Assembly: GCA_003212395.1 (NCBI GenBank)
Contig: QCPU01000008.1
Span: 1 to 64,000 of the forward strand
DNA: 64,000 bases
Direction of reading: 5' to 3'
Origin: Prochlorococcus sp. AG-442-B03
Lineage (GTDB): Bacteria > Cyanobacteriota > Cyanobacteriia > PCC-6307 > Cyanobiaceae
The notes under the pieces are model-generated. The model was not told the DNA's origin and made no database searches. It worked only from the letters and a program-made list of their open reading frames with translations. Below, piece after piece: positions 1 through 9,546 of this stretch. Positions within the stretch are counted from its first letter, which is position 1, and every line of letters starts with the position of its first letter. The position numbers and the translations under genes are program-made.

Positions 1-1
1 A

Positions 2-142
2 ATATTCATTTTAAAAGATGTAGATCCAAAAGACCCCACTGAAGAGTTGAGTTCCATATTGAGTAATTCTGAGGTAAATTTTGAAATAGAAAAGATTGAA
101 CGTATCTTAGATTCAAAAAGTAAAAGTATGAATAAAAATTAA
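2..142 (+). CDS. 3' end of an unrecognised protein (partial)
   Basis: The frame is open from the first bases and stops at a TAA at 140-142, giving the last 46 residues of a protein whose start lies outside the window. The tail is hydrophilic and acidic, then ends in a Ser/Lys/Asn-rich stretch. I do not recognise the family from this fragment. It lies 20 bases upstream of the DUF2232 gene on the same strand, so the two may be cotranscribed. Confidence 0.55.
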   Translation: MFILKDVDPKDPTEELSSILSNSEVNFEIEKIERILDSKSKSMNKN

Positions 143-162
143 TTAAAAATATTCAACAAAAA

Positions 163-801
163 ATGAAAATAACAACAAAAACTGAAGCATTAAATATTGT
201 CGAGACCTCTTATTTAGCATCTCTTTCGTCTTTATTATGGGTTGCATTATATTATCTGCCAATTGGGGGAGCTTTATTAAGGTTGATTTTACCCCTCCCA
301 ATCATCTTGTTGCACTTGAGAAGAGGAACTAAAATTGCATTGGAAGGACTTTTAATACAATTTCTACTTTTATTCATAATTATGGGTCCTGTTAGAGGAA
401 CTTTATTTTTATTTCCTTATGGGATCTTGGCTTTTTGGTTAGGTTGGTGTTGGTTTAAAGAAAAGAGTTGGAAACTTAGTTTAACTGGGGGAGTTGTTAT
501 TGGAACCCTTGGCTTTTTAATAAGAGTATTAGCATTATCTACGTTGGTTGGAGATAATCTTTGGGTGTTAATTACTAGAGCGAGTTATGGTCTAATAGAA
601 AAGTTCATTGGATTATTTAATTTACCTTTATATCCCTCAATTTTGAGTATACAAATAGGTGCAATTTCATTAATAATTTTTCAAGAAATAGTTTATGTTT
701 TAACTGTACATGTAGTTGCCTATTCTCTGCTTCCTAAATTTAAATTAACCATCCCAGATCCTCCAAGATTATTAAATAGCTTAGTTGATTTTAATAATTA
801 A
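163..801 (+). CDS. DUF2232 family integral membrane protein
   Basis: A 212-residue, very hydrophobic protein with roughly five or six membrane segments (about residues 18-50, 58-98, 105-128 and 160-188). It resembles the cyanobacterial DUF2232 family, whose function is not established; from memory the family is placed near ECF-transporter S components, which would imply small-molecule uptake, but this is uncertain. It ends 11 bases before the CobT-like gene, with a PotD-like binding protein right after that, so a role in uptake linked to this small operon is conceivable but only inferred. Confidence 0.75.
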   Translation: MKITTKTEALNIVETSYLASLSSLLWVALYYLPIGGALLRLILPLPIILLHLRRGTKIALEGLLIQFLLLFIIMGPVRGTLFLFPYGILAFWLGWCWFKEKSWKLSLTGGVVIGTLGFLIRVLALSTLVGDNLWVLITRASYGLIEKFIGLFNLPLYPSILSIQIGAISLIIFQEIVYVLTVHVVAYSLLPKFKLTIPDPPRLLNSLVDFNN

Positions 802-812
802 AAAAAGTAAGA

Positions 813-1970
813 ATGTACAGTAAAGAATTAGGGATAAATTTTTTTGGTAATGATTCCAATAAAAAAAGACAATTTAATAAGATAGAAATACTGAAAAAGA
901 GTATTGAAAATTTAAAAATATTTCTTATAATTGCTGGAACTAATACATCTCAAATTCCAGGAATTTCCGCAGCAGGTATTAATGCAAAATCAAGGAGAAC
1001 AACTGCGCTCGCAGATGCCGAATTTTTGCTTGAGGGTGCTTCAAAAGATCATAAATATAAATTGCCTCTTCTCAATGCAGGAGTAACTCCTGCCCTAATC
1101 AGTCATGTTTGTTCAAAGCTTATAAATATTTATCCAGTTATTGTTCCTCTGGGAATAGGAGCAAAGCCTTATTTTAATCATTTGGTTGTAGAAGATAGAA
1201 ATTTTGGCCCATCAAATTGTCTTACTACTGGTAAATCGATGACTAAAGAAAGAGTTTTAAACCTCTATGAAAAAGGTCTTGGGATAGGAAAATCCTTAAA
1301 ACAACCAGTTTTAATTTCTGAATCTGTACCAGGGGGCACCACAACTGCTCAGGCAGTAATGGAAGCTTTTGGTTTGCAAGTATCTAATTTAATAGGGAGT
1401 AGTTTATTTAAAGCTCCAAGAGAATTAAGAAGACAAGTAGTTGAAAGAGGACTTTTCAATGCAAATTTCAAGGCTGATTTCGACTCTTTTGATGTTGTCG
1501 CGGCGGTAGGTGATCCTTTCCAAGCTTTCTCAATGGGTCTTCTAATTGGTGCCAGGTTAGCAAAACAACCTGTAATTTTGTCTGGAGGAAGTCAGATGTT
1601 AGCAATCATTTTGCTTGTATTAGAATTTTTAGATGAAAAAAATAAAGATGAATTTATTGAAGATGTTTTTATTGCGACAACCGGGTGGCTTGTGAAAGAT
1701 AATTCTCTAAATGATTTAGTAAATCTAATTAATGAAAAATATGATGTCAAATTATTAGGTTTAGCCAGTCCTTTAAATTTCAAATCTTCAAAATATAAAG
1801 AATTGAAGGATTATGAATTAGGTCATGTAAAAGAAGGTGTAGGTGCTGGTGGAATATCATTGCTTGCTTTCTTAGATGGATTTAAAAATGAAGAAATAGT
1901 TTCATTGTGTCAACAAAATCTGGAAATGATGAAGGGCCTAGGTCAAATTTCTTTAGAGAAGGATTGCTGA
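813..1970 (+). CDS. cobT: CobT-like nicotinate-nucleotide phosphoribosyltransferase family protein (TIGR00303 type)
   Basis: A 385-residue protein of the CobT family, which activates the lower-ligand base of cobamides by transferring phosphoribose from nicotinate mononucleotide. The segment SESVPGGTTTAQAVMEAFG and the C-terminal KEGVGAGG (Glu near residue 341, where CobT has its catalytic Glu in GEGTGA) support this. It belongs to the divergent cyanobacterial/archaeal branch rather than the Salmonella CobT type. Picocyanobacteria make pseudocobalamin with adenine as lower ligand, so the true base substrate is uncertain. Its TGA stop is directly followed by the ATG of the next gene, implying translational coupling. 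Confidence 0.82.
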   Translation: MYSKELGINFFGNDSNKKRQFNKIEILKKSIENLKIFLIIAGTNTSQIPGISAAGINAKSRRTTALADAEFLLEGASKDHKYKLPLLNAGVTPALISHVCSKLINIYPVIVPLGIGAKPYFNHLVVEDRNFGPSNCLTTGKSMTKERVLNLYEKGLGIGKSLKQPVLISESVPGGTTTAQAVMEAFGLQVSNLIGSSLFKAPRELRRQVVERGLFNANFKADFDSFDVVAAVGDPFQAFSMGLLIGARLAKQPVILSGGSQMLAIILLVLEFLDEKNKDEFIEDVFIATTGWLVKDNSLNDLVNLINEKYDVKLLGLASPLNFKSSKYKELKDYELGHVKEGVGAGGISLLAFLDGFKNEEIVSLCQQNLEMMKGLGQISLEKDC

Positions 1971-2969
1971 ATGTTTTCAAAATTTGCAACCAGAAGAGAA
2001 TTTTTAAATTGTGGTAAGCTTTCGCTTTTATTTTTCTTAAACTCTTGCAGTAATCTACCTAATAAAGTAAAAATTGCATTACAAAATTCTTTTTATCCAG
2101 AATCTTTTAAAGATACGATTCCAAAAGATTGGAAGCAGGAAAAAATTAATTTTGAAAATATTCGACTACAAAAAAATAGAAACATAAATTTCAATTCTGA
2201 CTTTACTTTAATAAATGATGGATGGATTTCTAGTATAGATTTTTCAGAATTTGAAAAAATAAATGAATATGCACTGTTCGAAAATTTGGATAAGAGATCG
2301 ATAGATTTTTTGGGAAGCTTTAGTCAAAATCAGAGGAGTAAATTATTTCCTATTGGCGTAGTACCCTATACAATTATCATTAAAAATAATAAAGAATTAA
2401 TAAATTCAGCAAGAACATCTTGGGATTTTCTTCTTTCTAGAAAATTAACTGGGAAAATTATTTTTCCACAAAGTCCCAGAATAATATTATCAATTGCTCA
2501 AAAAATTAATTCATCTGATTCTTTGAAAAAAATCAAAAGCCAAGCAATGTTATTTGATGATAAAAATATGCTCAATTGGTTGCTTAATTCTGATGCTATT
2601 GTCGCAATAGTTCCTTATAGTCTTTGTTCAAAATATTTAAAAATAGATCCAAGGCTTTCTTTAGTTTTCCCAAGCCAAGGCGTACCTTTGATGTGGCATT
2701 TTCTACTTAGTCGATCAAATCTAAATAATGCAATATTAATTAAATGGATTAAATCTTTAGAAAATAAATCAATAGTAGATAAATTAGTAAGCCAGGGTTG
2801 GTATCTTCCATTCAATAGTGATTATGTGCAAAGTAAATATAAAACCGAAATGCTCGCCATCTCAGGACCTTCTGAGAAATGTTGGGAAAATAGTTGGTCT
2901 TTCCCTGTCTTAACAAATGAACAAAAAATTAATCTTAAAAATATCTGGAATGAGTCCTTATCCCCATAA
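1971..2969 (+). CDS. Orphan PotD-like extracellular substrate-binding protein
   Basis: A 332-residue protein. Residues 1-30 hold an Arg-Arg pair (R8-R9), a hydrophobic run and LNSC at 23-26, so a Tat-like or lipoprotein export signal is likely, though the lipobox is imperfect. The middle contains a spermidine/putrescine-binding-protein-like stretch (TSWDFLLSRKLTGKI followed by PQSPR, and earlier PIGVVPYTIII). There is no ABC ATPase or permease next to it, so the partner transporter and ligand are unknown. It abuts the CobT-like gene with no gap and its 3' end overlaps the convergent aldo/keto reductase gene by 12 bases. Confidence 0.68.
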   Translation: MFSKFATRREFLNCGKLSLLFFLNSCSNLPNKVKIALQNSFYPESFKDTIPKDWKQEKINFENIRLQKNRNINFNSDFTLINDGWISSIDFSEFEKINEYALFENLDKRSIDFLGSFSQNQRSKLFPIGVVPYTIIIKNNKELINSARTSWDFLLSRKLTGKIIFPQSPRIILSIAQKINSSDSLKKIKSQAMLFDDKNMLNWLLNSDAIVAIVPYSLCSKYLKIDPRLSLVFPSQGVPLMWHFLLSRSNLNNAILIKWIKSLENKSIVDKLVSQGWYLPFNSDYVQSKYKTEMLAISGPSEKCWENSWSFPVLTNEQKINLKNIWNESLSP

Positions 2970-4100
2970 TCTTTTTTTAGGATTTTCAATTAATAAGTTA
3001 TGAGTTTCCTTTAATAAATTTGGTATATCTAATTTACTAGGACATTTAGGAACACATTCATTACATTCTTTACAAAATGAGGAATTTTTTTCTTCCCACC
3101 AGTGGCCAGCTTTTCCTATTAAATTGTATCTTTCTTTTGAAAATTCTAATTGGCCATAACCAACAGATATATTTCTTAAACGAAGTATTTCTGGAATAGG
3201 GACTTCATTTGGACATGGAAGACAAGATCTACATTGTTCACATTTGGTTGAGTTTAATCTGTCATTAGAAACTTCCTCAATTTTATTAAGGGCGCTTTTT
3301 TCAAGTTTTGTAAGCTTCTCGAATGAGTTTCTAAGTTTATGCGCAAATTCAAAATCTTTTTTGTTTGTCGCCCCCAAGGATAAAGTTGTAATGCCTTTTG
3401 CCAGAAGAAATCGATACGCTAATTCTAATGGATGAAAAGGCTTAGAGGCCTCTATCAAAATATCACTTGGAGAATACAATCTACCGCCTTTATCTGCAGG
3501 TGATATTGCTAAAACTCCCATACCTTTTTTTATAGCTTCCTCTGCTAAAGCAATCTTAGATTGATCTAGATAATGTAAATGAAGACTACAAAAAGTAAAA
3601 ACTTCACAGTTAATTGCATCTTTAATTAGTGAATAACTTCCGTGAGAACTAAAACCGACTTGATCAACTAGTTCCTTCTCAAGTATCCAAGATATGAATT
3701 TCTTACCCTCTCCAGCAAGAACCCAATCTAGATGTTGTTTTAAGTTGAGTCCGTGAATTGCAAGATTATTAATCTTCTCGCGATTTAAATTTTTAAGAGA
3801 CTTTTTAAAATTATTTTTTAAAAAGTCAAAATCACCCTTTGGTAAAACTTTGGAAGTAATCACCCAATTTTTTTCTTTTACATTCTCTTCTGTTGCTAAT
3901 TTTTTTATTGAATTTCCAATAAATGATTCAGCATCACCATAAGAGGGTGCTGTTTCAATGTGGTTAATTCCTGCATAATATGCATTTTTTATTATGCTAT
4001 ACATTTTTTCGAGACTTTCAGTTGCTCGCATTGTCCCTAAAGTGAATAAGCTCACTTTCGCCCCTCTACCAAATGATCTTTTTTCTGAATTAATAATCAT
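2958..4100 (-). CDS. Aldo/keto reductase with C-terminal 4Fe-4S ferredoxin domain
   Basis: A 380-residue protein. The N-terminal ~270 residues are an aldo/keto reductase barrel, with IETAPSYGDAE carrying the conserved Tyr and a Lys in ITSKVLP. Two Cys clusters follow: CEQCRSCLPCP near residue 287 and CKECNECVPKCP near residue 343, typical for a ferredoxin-like domain binding two 4Fe-4S clusters. This domain pairing is common in anaerobe and cyanobacterial oxidoreductases; substrate unknown. The gene overlaps the 3' end of the convergent PotD-like gene by 12 bases. Confidence 0.9.
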   Translation of the reverse strand: MIINSEKRSFGRGAKVSLFTLGTMRATESLEKMYSIIKNAYYAGINHIETAPSYGDAESFIGNSIKKLATEENVKEKNWVITSKVLPKGDFDFLKNNFKKSLKNLNREKINNLAIHGLNLKQHLDWVLAGEGKKFISWILEKELVDQVGFSSHGSYSLIKDAINCEVFTFCSLHLHYLDQSKIALAEEAIKKGMGVLAISPADKGGRLYSPSDILIEASKPFHPLELAYRFLLAKGITTLSLGATNKKDFEFAHKLRNSFEKLTKLEKSALNKIEEVSNDRLNSTKCEQCRSCLPCPNEVPIPEILRLRNISVGYGQLEFSKERYNLIGKAGHWWEEKNSSFCKECNECVPKCPSKLDIPNLLKETHNLLIENPKKRLWG

Positions 4101-4212
4101 CTAAATATGATCAATTTCTTTTTATTTACTCTTTAATTTATTTATAGTTGAAAATCATTTAAAGTAAATTAAAGTAAATACAAAATTTTGTAAAAATATT
4201 TTTCTTAAATCT

Positions 4213-4866
4213 ATGTTTACAGGAATAATTCAATCAGTTGGAAAACTAAGACAAGAAAAAAATATTTTAGAAATTGAAATTCTAGATAATTTATTTGATA
4301 TGGCAATAGGTGACAGCATAGCTGTTGATGGAATTTGTTTGACGGTTAAAGAGATTTTTCAAAATAAATTTACTGTTGATGTTAGTGAGGAGACATTAAA
4401 AAAAACAACTTTAGGAGCAAAGTCGAACCTGAATCAGATTGTCAATTTGGAGCCCGCTCTTAGAGTGTCTGACCGTCTAGGAGGGCATATAGTCAGTGGA
4501 CATGTTGATGGCCTTGGAATAGTTGAGAATATAGAAAAATTAGAAAAATCTTGGCTCTTATCAATAAAGTGGAAAAATAATAATTTTTCAAAATATGTAG
4601 TTAATAAAGGGAGTATTTGTGTAAATGGTATAAGTCTCACGATTGCAAAATATGAGCGGGAAGGAGAAATATTTACTATTGCGATAATTCCTCATACTTG
4701 GCATAAGACAAATCTGAATAAATTAAATATCGGTGACAGCGTAAACCTTGAGGCAGATGCACTTATTAAATATGTAGAGAAATTACTTTTATTTAATAAA
4801 AATAGTAATCAAGATTTATCTTCTAATAATATTTCTTCCGATTGGCTTAAAGAAAACGGTTGGTAA
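4213..4866 (+). CDS. ribE: Riboflavin synthase, alpha subunit
   Basis: A 217-residue protein beginning MFTGIIQSVGKL, the hallmark start of riboflavin synthase. The enzyme dismutates two 6,7-dimethyl-8-ribityllumazines to riboflavin. Two repeated lumazine-binding barrels are visible: SIAVDGICLTV and GHIVSGHVDG in the first, and GSICVNGISLTIA with IIPHTWHKTNL in the second. Length matches the family. It is transcribed away from the aldo/keto reductase and its end lies 10 bases from the convergent AbrB-type gene. Confidence 0.96.
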   Translation: MFTGIIQSVGKLRQEKNILEIEILDNLFDMAIGDSIAVDGICLTVKEIFQNKFTVDVSEETLKKTTLGAKSNLNQIVNLEPALRVSDRLGGHIVSGHVDGLGIVENIEKLEKSWLLSIKWKNNNFSKYVVNKGSICVNGISLTIAKYEREGEIFTIAIIPHTWHKTNLNKLNIGDSVNLEADALIKYVEKLLLFNKNSNQDLSSNNISSDWLKENGW

Positions 4867-4876
4867 AATATATTTT

Positions 4877-5230
4877 TTAATTCAATGGAATCAGATAAAT
4901 TGTTTTTGACTCTTTTTTAAGATCGATTTTAAATTCCTGACCAGGTTCTAGACCTAATTTTTTGGTGTAGGCATGACCAATTAATAGGTTCCCATTGCCA
5001 TGAACTTTAGTTTTGAATTCTGTCTGTCTGCCTCTTGAAGCTCTATTAGCATTTTTCCCCTGACGACCATTTCCTATTTTGTAACCCTTAGCTTCGATAA
5101 GCGCCCTATAAAAACTTTTTCTTAAGATTCTTCCGCTAGGACCAACATAACCACAACCTTTTGCTATCTCATTTTCAGATTTTTTACTTAATAATTTTGC
5201 TTTTTCAAGAAGTTCTTTTCCTTCTAGCAT
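4877..5230 (-). CDS. AbrB family transcriptional regulator (cyAbrB type)
   Basis: A 117-residue protein resembling cyanobacterial AbrB regulators (cyAbrB), which carry the AbrB-like DNA-binding fold in their C-terminal half. The basic N-terminal part (KGCGYVGPSGRILRKSFYRALIEAKGYKIG) and the C-terminal beta-rich stretch with TKVHGNGNLLIGHAYTKKLGLEPGQEFKI fit this family. Members regulate carbon and nitrogen genes in other cyanobacteria; the targets here are unknown. It lies 95 bases downstream of ctaE on the same strand. Confidence 0.82.
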   Translation of the reverse strand: MLEGKELLEKAKLLSKKSENEIAKGCGYVGPSGRILRKSFYRALIEAKGYKIGNGRQGKNANRASRGRQTEFKTKVHGNGNLLIGHAYTKKLGLEPGQEFKIDLKKESKTIYLIPLN

Positions 5231-5325
5231 TATTTGACAAATTTCTAATTATATATTCTTACTAAAAAGGAGAACTGTGGCAATATAAATTAATAAAAAA
5301 CATATTTAATTTTTTAAAGTTAGTT

Positions 5326-5928
5326 TTATAAAAGATACAAGATAATAAATAAAATAACCCATATTCCATCTACAAAATGCCAGTACAATTCAACAGCTTC
5401 CAATGGGAACATATTTTGACTAGTTAATCTTCCACCATTGATTCTCGATTGCCAAGAAATAATTAAAATCATTAAAGTACCTAAAGTGACATGTAATCCA
5501 TGAAAACCAGTTAGAGCATAAAAAGTACTTGCAAATAAATTATCGGTTAATCCAAAAGGTAAATGAAAATATTCAAATAATTGACAAATTAAAAATATAA
5601 TTCCAAGAAAAGCAGTAATAAATAACCATTTTTGGGAATCAGAGTTTTTATCTTTTAAAAGTGCTTTACCTGCTTTATGGAAAGTTGCACTACTAACAAG
5701 TAACAAAATTGTATTGAGTGTAGGTATTGGGAGTTCTAATTCATAAATAGCACCATCAGGTAATGGATTTACTGCTTTATAAGTTAAATAAGCAGCAAAG
5801 AATCCAGCAAAAGTCATCCCGTCCGCAATTAAGAAAGTTATAAGACCAAACATTCTGAAGTCTTCATGTGTTTCCTTAACTTCAGAGTTATTTTTTTGAA
5901 TTTCTTTTGAGCTATCTAGAGTTGTCAT
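5326..5928 (-). CDS. ctaE: Cytochrome c oxidase subunit III
   Basis: A 200-residue membrane protein with about five membrane segments, matching heme-copper oxidase subunit III (five-helix cyanobacterial form). The segments DGMTFAGFFAAYLTYKA, TGFHGLHVTLGTLM and ELYWHFVDGIWVILF are family landmarks. It supports the catalytic subunit of the aa3-type terminal oxidase. It is the last gene of ctaC-ctaD-ctaE, six bases after ctaD. Confidence 0.95.
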   Translation of the reverse strand: MTTLDSSKEIQKNNSEVKETHEDFRMFGLITFLIADGMTFAGFFAAYLTYKAVNPLPDGAIYELELPIPTLNTILLLVSSATFHKAGKALLKDKNSDSQKWLFITAFLGIIFLICQLFEYFHLPFGLTDNLFASTFYALTGFHGLHVTLGTLMILIISWQSRINGGRLTSQNMFPLEAVELYWHFVDGIWVILFIILYLL

Positions 5929-5934
5929 ATGTTT

Positions 5935-7560
5935 TTATTTTTGTTCAGAAATTTCTTTACCATAACCATAAGGTTCTTCAACTAATGGAGCTTCTCCTTC
6001 CCAATTTTCAACTGGTGGTGGAGAAGATGTTAACCATTCAGGTGTAAGGGCATTCCAAGGGTTATCGCCAGCATCTTTTCCATTTATCACGCTAATGAAT
6101 ACATTTATTAAAAAAGGAATTGTACTTATAGCCATCAAAAGAGCCCCAAGGCTACTAATTTGATTAACGAATTGGAATTGAGGATCATATTCTGCAACTC
6201 TTCTTGGCATACCATTTAAACCAAGCCAATGCTGAGGTGCAAAGCACAAGTTAAATCCAATAAAGGTAATGATAAAATGTAAAATTCCTAATTTTTCATT
6301 GAGCATTTTTCCAGTTACTTTGGGGAACCAATGATAAATTGATGAGAAAATAATAAAAACAGTCCCTCCATACACTATGTAATGAAAATGGGCTACAACG
6401 AAATAGGTATCATGTACGTGAATATCGAAAGGGACCTGTGCCAAAGCAACTCCTGTAATACCTCCAAAAACAAAATTTATAATAAATCCGCAAGAGAATA
6501 GAATTGCACTATTGATGGAAATTTTACCTCCCCATAATGTTGCAACCCAATTGAAAAATTTTATACCTGTTGGAACAGCAATAAATGCTGTGGCGATAGT
6601 AAAGAACAATCTCATCCAAGGCGGCGTTCCACTCGTAAACATGTGATGCGCCCAAACAACTAAACCTAAAACTACTATCCCCATTATTGAAAAAACCATT
6701 GTTGTATATCCAAAAAGTGGTTTTCTAGCATGTACGGGAAGTATTTCACTAACCAAACCAAAGGCAGGAAGTACCATAATGTATACAGCTGGATGAGAAT
6801 AAAACCAAAATAAATGCTGATAAACTACGACATTGCCACCTAAAACAGGATTGAAAAACCCTGTATTAGCAATGATATCGAAGCTAAGTAGAATTAAAGT
6901 TCCAGCTAAAACAGGAGTTGACAAAACAACTAATAGACTTGTCCCAAGCATTGCCCAACAATACATTGGCAATTGCATAAGTTTTAATCCTGGCCTTCTT
7001 AATTTTATAATTGTCGCGATAAAGTTTATTCCACCAAAAATAGAACTGCCTCCAAGTAATAGAACGCTAAGAATCCAAATAATTTGTCCCGATTGAGGAG
7101 TAGTTATGCTCAAAGGTGGATACGCCGTCCATCCAGCCTGAGCAGCACCCTCAACAAAATAGCTTGCTACCAGCATCAAACCTGAAGGGGGAATTAACCA
7201 AAAAGCTACGGCATTTAATCTTGGGAATGCCATATCTCTAGCACCTACATAAAATGGAATTAAATAATTTCCAAAGGCACCGTTTACTACAGGCACTATC
7301 CAAAGAAATATCATTATTGTTCCGTGTAAAGTTAAAACTTGGTTATAAACATCTCTTGGCATAAAATCAGAGATTGGACTAGCTAGTTCAATTCTTATAG
7401 CGCTCGCTAAGGTTCCTCCTATTAAATAGAAAAGAAAACCGCAAACTAAGTATTGTATCCCAATTACTTTATGATCAAGGCTAAAACTAAAGTATCTAAG
7501 CCAACCTTTAGGTTGAAGGCTTTCATTATTAGCTTTTTGTGGATCAATTGAAATTGTCAT
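5935..7560 (-). CDS. ctaD: Cytochrome c oxidase subunit I (A2-type heme-copper oxidase)
   Basis: A 541-residue catalytic subunit with twelve expected membrane helices. Heme and copper ligands are visible: HGTIMIFLW (low-spin heme), WFYSHPAVYIM (CuB His with the cross-linking Tyr), VWAHHMFTSG (two CuB His) and HVHDTYFVVAHFHY (heme a3 and heme a). GARDMAFPRLN carries the D-channel Asp. The YSHPAV motif replaces the GHPEV of classical enzymes, which marks the A2 subclass with no channel-end Glu. Its ATG overlaps the ctaC stop in an ATGA arrangement. Confidence 0.97.
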   Translation of the reverse strand: MTISIDPQKANNESLQPKGWLRYFSFSLDHKVIGIQYLVCGFLFYLIGGTLASAIRIELASPISDFMPRDVYNQVLTLHGTIMIFLWIVPVVNGAFGNYLIPFYVGARDMAFPRLNAVAFWLIPPSGLMLVASYFVEGAAQAGWTAYPPLSITTPQSGQIIWILSVLLLGGSSIFGGINFIATIIKLRRPGLKLMQLPMYCWAMLGTSLLVVLSTPVLAGTLILLSFDIIANTGFFNPVLGGNVVVYQHLFWFYSHPAVYIMVLPAFGLVSEILPVHARKPLFGYTTMVFSIMGIVVLGLVVWAHHMFTSGTPPWMRLFFTIATAFIAVPTGIKFFNWVATLWGGKISINSAILFSCGFIINFVFGGITGVALAQVPFDIHVHDTYFVVAHFHYIVYGGTVFIIFSSIYHWFPKVTGKMLNEKLGILHFIITFIGFNLCFAPQHWLGLNGMPRRVAEYDPQFQFVNQISSLGALLMAISTIPFLINVFISVINGKDAGDNPWNALTPEWLTSSPPPVENWEGEAPLVEEPYGYGKEISEQK

Positions 7561-8360
7561 AAATTTACCTCTGGTTTTTTATTTTTGTTAAACCATTCGT
7601 TGTAATCAGATTCTTCTTCAACAATTATGGAGGCTCTCATTCCTCCATGATATGGGCCGCATAATTCTGCGCAAATTATTGGATATTTTCCTATCTTTGT
7701 AGGAGTGAAATTTAGAATAGTAGGTTGTCCAGGAATAATATCCTGTTTAATTCTGAACTCTGGTACCCAAAAAGCATGAATTACATCTTTGGATTCCATT
7801 TTCATTGATACTTTTTGATCAACAGGAACGTGTAGTTCACCTGATATGAAATTGCCCTTTGGATAATTGAATAGAAATGCAAATTGCATAGCTGAAACTT
7901 CAATTGATAAATTATTTATTGCTATTTCATTATCAGAAGTTTGACTTATTCCAGCCCATATTTTTTCAGTGTTAGAAGTCATCATATCGTGGTTATGATT
8001 TAGTTCTTTCATCCCTCCCATTCGATCGTAGATGTTGTAGCTGTATAAACCTATAAATAAAACAATTATTGAAGGGATAATTGTCCATACAATTTCTAAG
8101 CTTAAATTTCCCTCTAAAGCTATACCATCACCTATCTGATCATTTCTTTTCCTAAACTTAAATAAACTATAAACAACCGCTATTGTCATTCCTATAAAAA
8201 TAATTAATCCAATGATGAAAAGAATTTTAAAAAGTTCATCGTAAATTGGTGCATTAATACTTGCTTCAGCTGGGAGCAAATTTACATTAAAACCAATCCA
8301 AAAAGATATAGCAAAAACGAATGAAATAATTAGTATTAAATAAATGTTTTTATTTAACAA
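7557..8360 (-). CDS. ctaC: Cytochrome c oxidase subunit II
   Basis: A 267-residue subunit with an N-terminal membrane segment (about 7-28), a second one (about 46-70 and 88-108 region), and a periplasmic/lumenal cupredoxin domain. The CuA motif CAELCGPYHGGM sits at residues 230-241, supplying Cys230, Cys234, His238 and Met241. It accepts electrons from cytochrome c or plastocyanin. The only usable start is a TTG at 8358-8360; no in-frame ATG precedes the first membrane helix. First gene of the oxidase operon, divergent from ctaA across 214 bases. Confidence 0.95.
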   Translation of the reverse strand: MLNKNIYLILIISFVFAISFWIGFNVNLLPAEASINAPIYDELFKILFIIGLIIFIGMTIAVVYSLFKFRKRNDQIGDGIALEGNLSLEIVWTIIPSIIVLFIGLYSYNIYDRMGGMKELNHNHDMMTSNTEKIWAGISQTSDNEIAINNLSIEVSAMQFAFLFNYPKGNFISGELHVPVDQKVSMKMESKDVIHAFWVPEFRIKQDIIPGQPTILNFTPTKIGKYPIICAELCGPYHGGMRASIIVEEESDYNEWFNKNKKPEVNL

Positions 8361-8574
8361 TTGATCTCTAAAAACTTGTACTTATATCCTCAAGATATTC
8401 AATTTTTTTAATCCTGCATCCTTTGTTAAAAGAAAAACATTTAAATTCACAACTTCTTAAGATTTATGAAATAAAAGGCGTATTATTAATAACTTTTTTG
8501 AGTTAATTGTCAGGGAAAAAAGATTAAATTAGTAAATTAATTTTAAATTAAAGATATTAATTTTTAATTAATGT

Positions 8575-9546
8575 TTGGGTTTTGAATTTAATTTATTATG
8601 CAAATTAATAGGTTTTATCCATTTGATTAATAACCAATTATATAAATCAAAATATCTGACAATTTTTAAAAGGTTGGGAAGTCATAGTGTATTCGCACTC
8701 ATCGCATTAATCGTAATTGGAGGTGCTACGAGAGTCATGGAGGCGGGACTTGCATGTCCAGATTGGCCATTATGTTATGGATCTTTTTTGCCTTTTAATC
8801 ATATGAACCTGAGAGTATTTCTAGAGTGGTTTCATCGTCTAGATGCTTTTCTGGTAGGAATATTAATTCTTTTTAAATTTGCCCTTTCAATTCTTTGGAA
8901 AAATGAAATTCCAAATTGGTTACCTAAAACTTATTCATTATTACTTTTTCTTGTGATTGTCCAAGGATCTTTTGGAGCTTTAACAGTAATAAACTTGCTT
9001 GATTCATATACTGTTACTGGCCATCTTTTAATAGCTTTTCTACTTCTCATCACAACAATTTCAATAAATCAAAATTTAGAAAATGACGAAATAGAAGAGC
9101 CATTAATTTGGTGGAGATTATTATTATTTTTTCCTCTTTTACTTACTCTGATTCAGTCTTTTATTGGAGTAAGGCTTTCATCAACCTGGTCAGCACATAT
9201 TTGCTTATCTTTCAATAAACAATGTCTAATTCTAAATACTCATAAATTATTTGCTTTTCCAATTGCTTTTTCAATTCTATTAATTATTGCTACTGCAATT
9301 CATAAGAAAAGTTTGCTTAATGAAAATTGGAAATATCTCTCAGCACTTATCTTTCTCTTGTTTTCCCAAATTGCTTTGGGTGTTTTAAGTCTTAAAACAA
9401 ATTTGAATGAACCTATTATTATTATTGGTCATCAACTTAACGCCTCTTTATTTATTGCGATATTAACAACATTAATTTTTAGAAATCCTTTTACCAAAAA
9501 AGGTCTAAACCACTCCCTAACTTCTCAAATAGCTGGTATCAATTAA
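8575..9546 (+). CDS. ctaA: Heme A synthase (CtaA/COX15 family)
   Basis: A 323-residue protein with about eight membrane helices that converts heme O to heme A for the adjacent oxidase. Landmarks are [21 protein letters not shown], the heme-ligand region [13 protein letters not shown], and [16 protein letters not shown]. The frame opens with TTG at 8575; nearby ATGs are in other frames and the first in-frame ATG is inside the conserved core, so the exact start is uncertain by up to ~30 residues. Its TAA shares a base with the ATG of ctaB. Confidence 0.93.
   Translation: MGFEFNLLCKLIGFIHLINNQLYKSKYLTIFKRLGSHSVFALIALIVIGGATRVMEAGLACPDWPLCYGSFLPFNHMNLRVFLEWFHRLDAFLVGILILFKFALSILWKNEIPNWLPKTYSLLLFLVIVQGSFGALTVINLLDSYTVTGHLLIAFLLLITTISINQNLENDEIEEPLIWWRLLLFFPLLLTLIQSFIGVRLSSTWSAHICLSFNKQCLILNTHKLFAFPIAFSILLIIATAIHKKSLLNENWKYLSALIFLLFSQIALGVLSLKTNLNEPIIIIGHQLNASLFIAILTTLIFRNPFTKKGLNHSLTSQIAGIN

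Noticed and set aside
8361-8574. Regulatory site between ctaC and ctaA
   Set aside because: The 214-base spacer surely holds two promoters, but I could not pick convincing -10/-35 boxes or an NtcA-type GTA-N8-TAC site.
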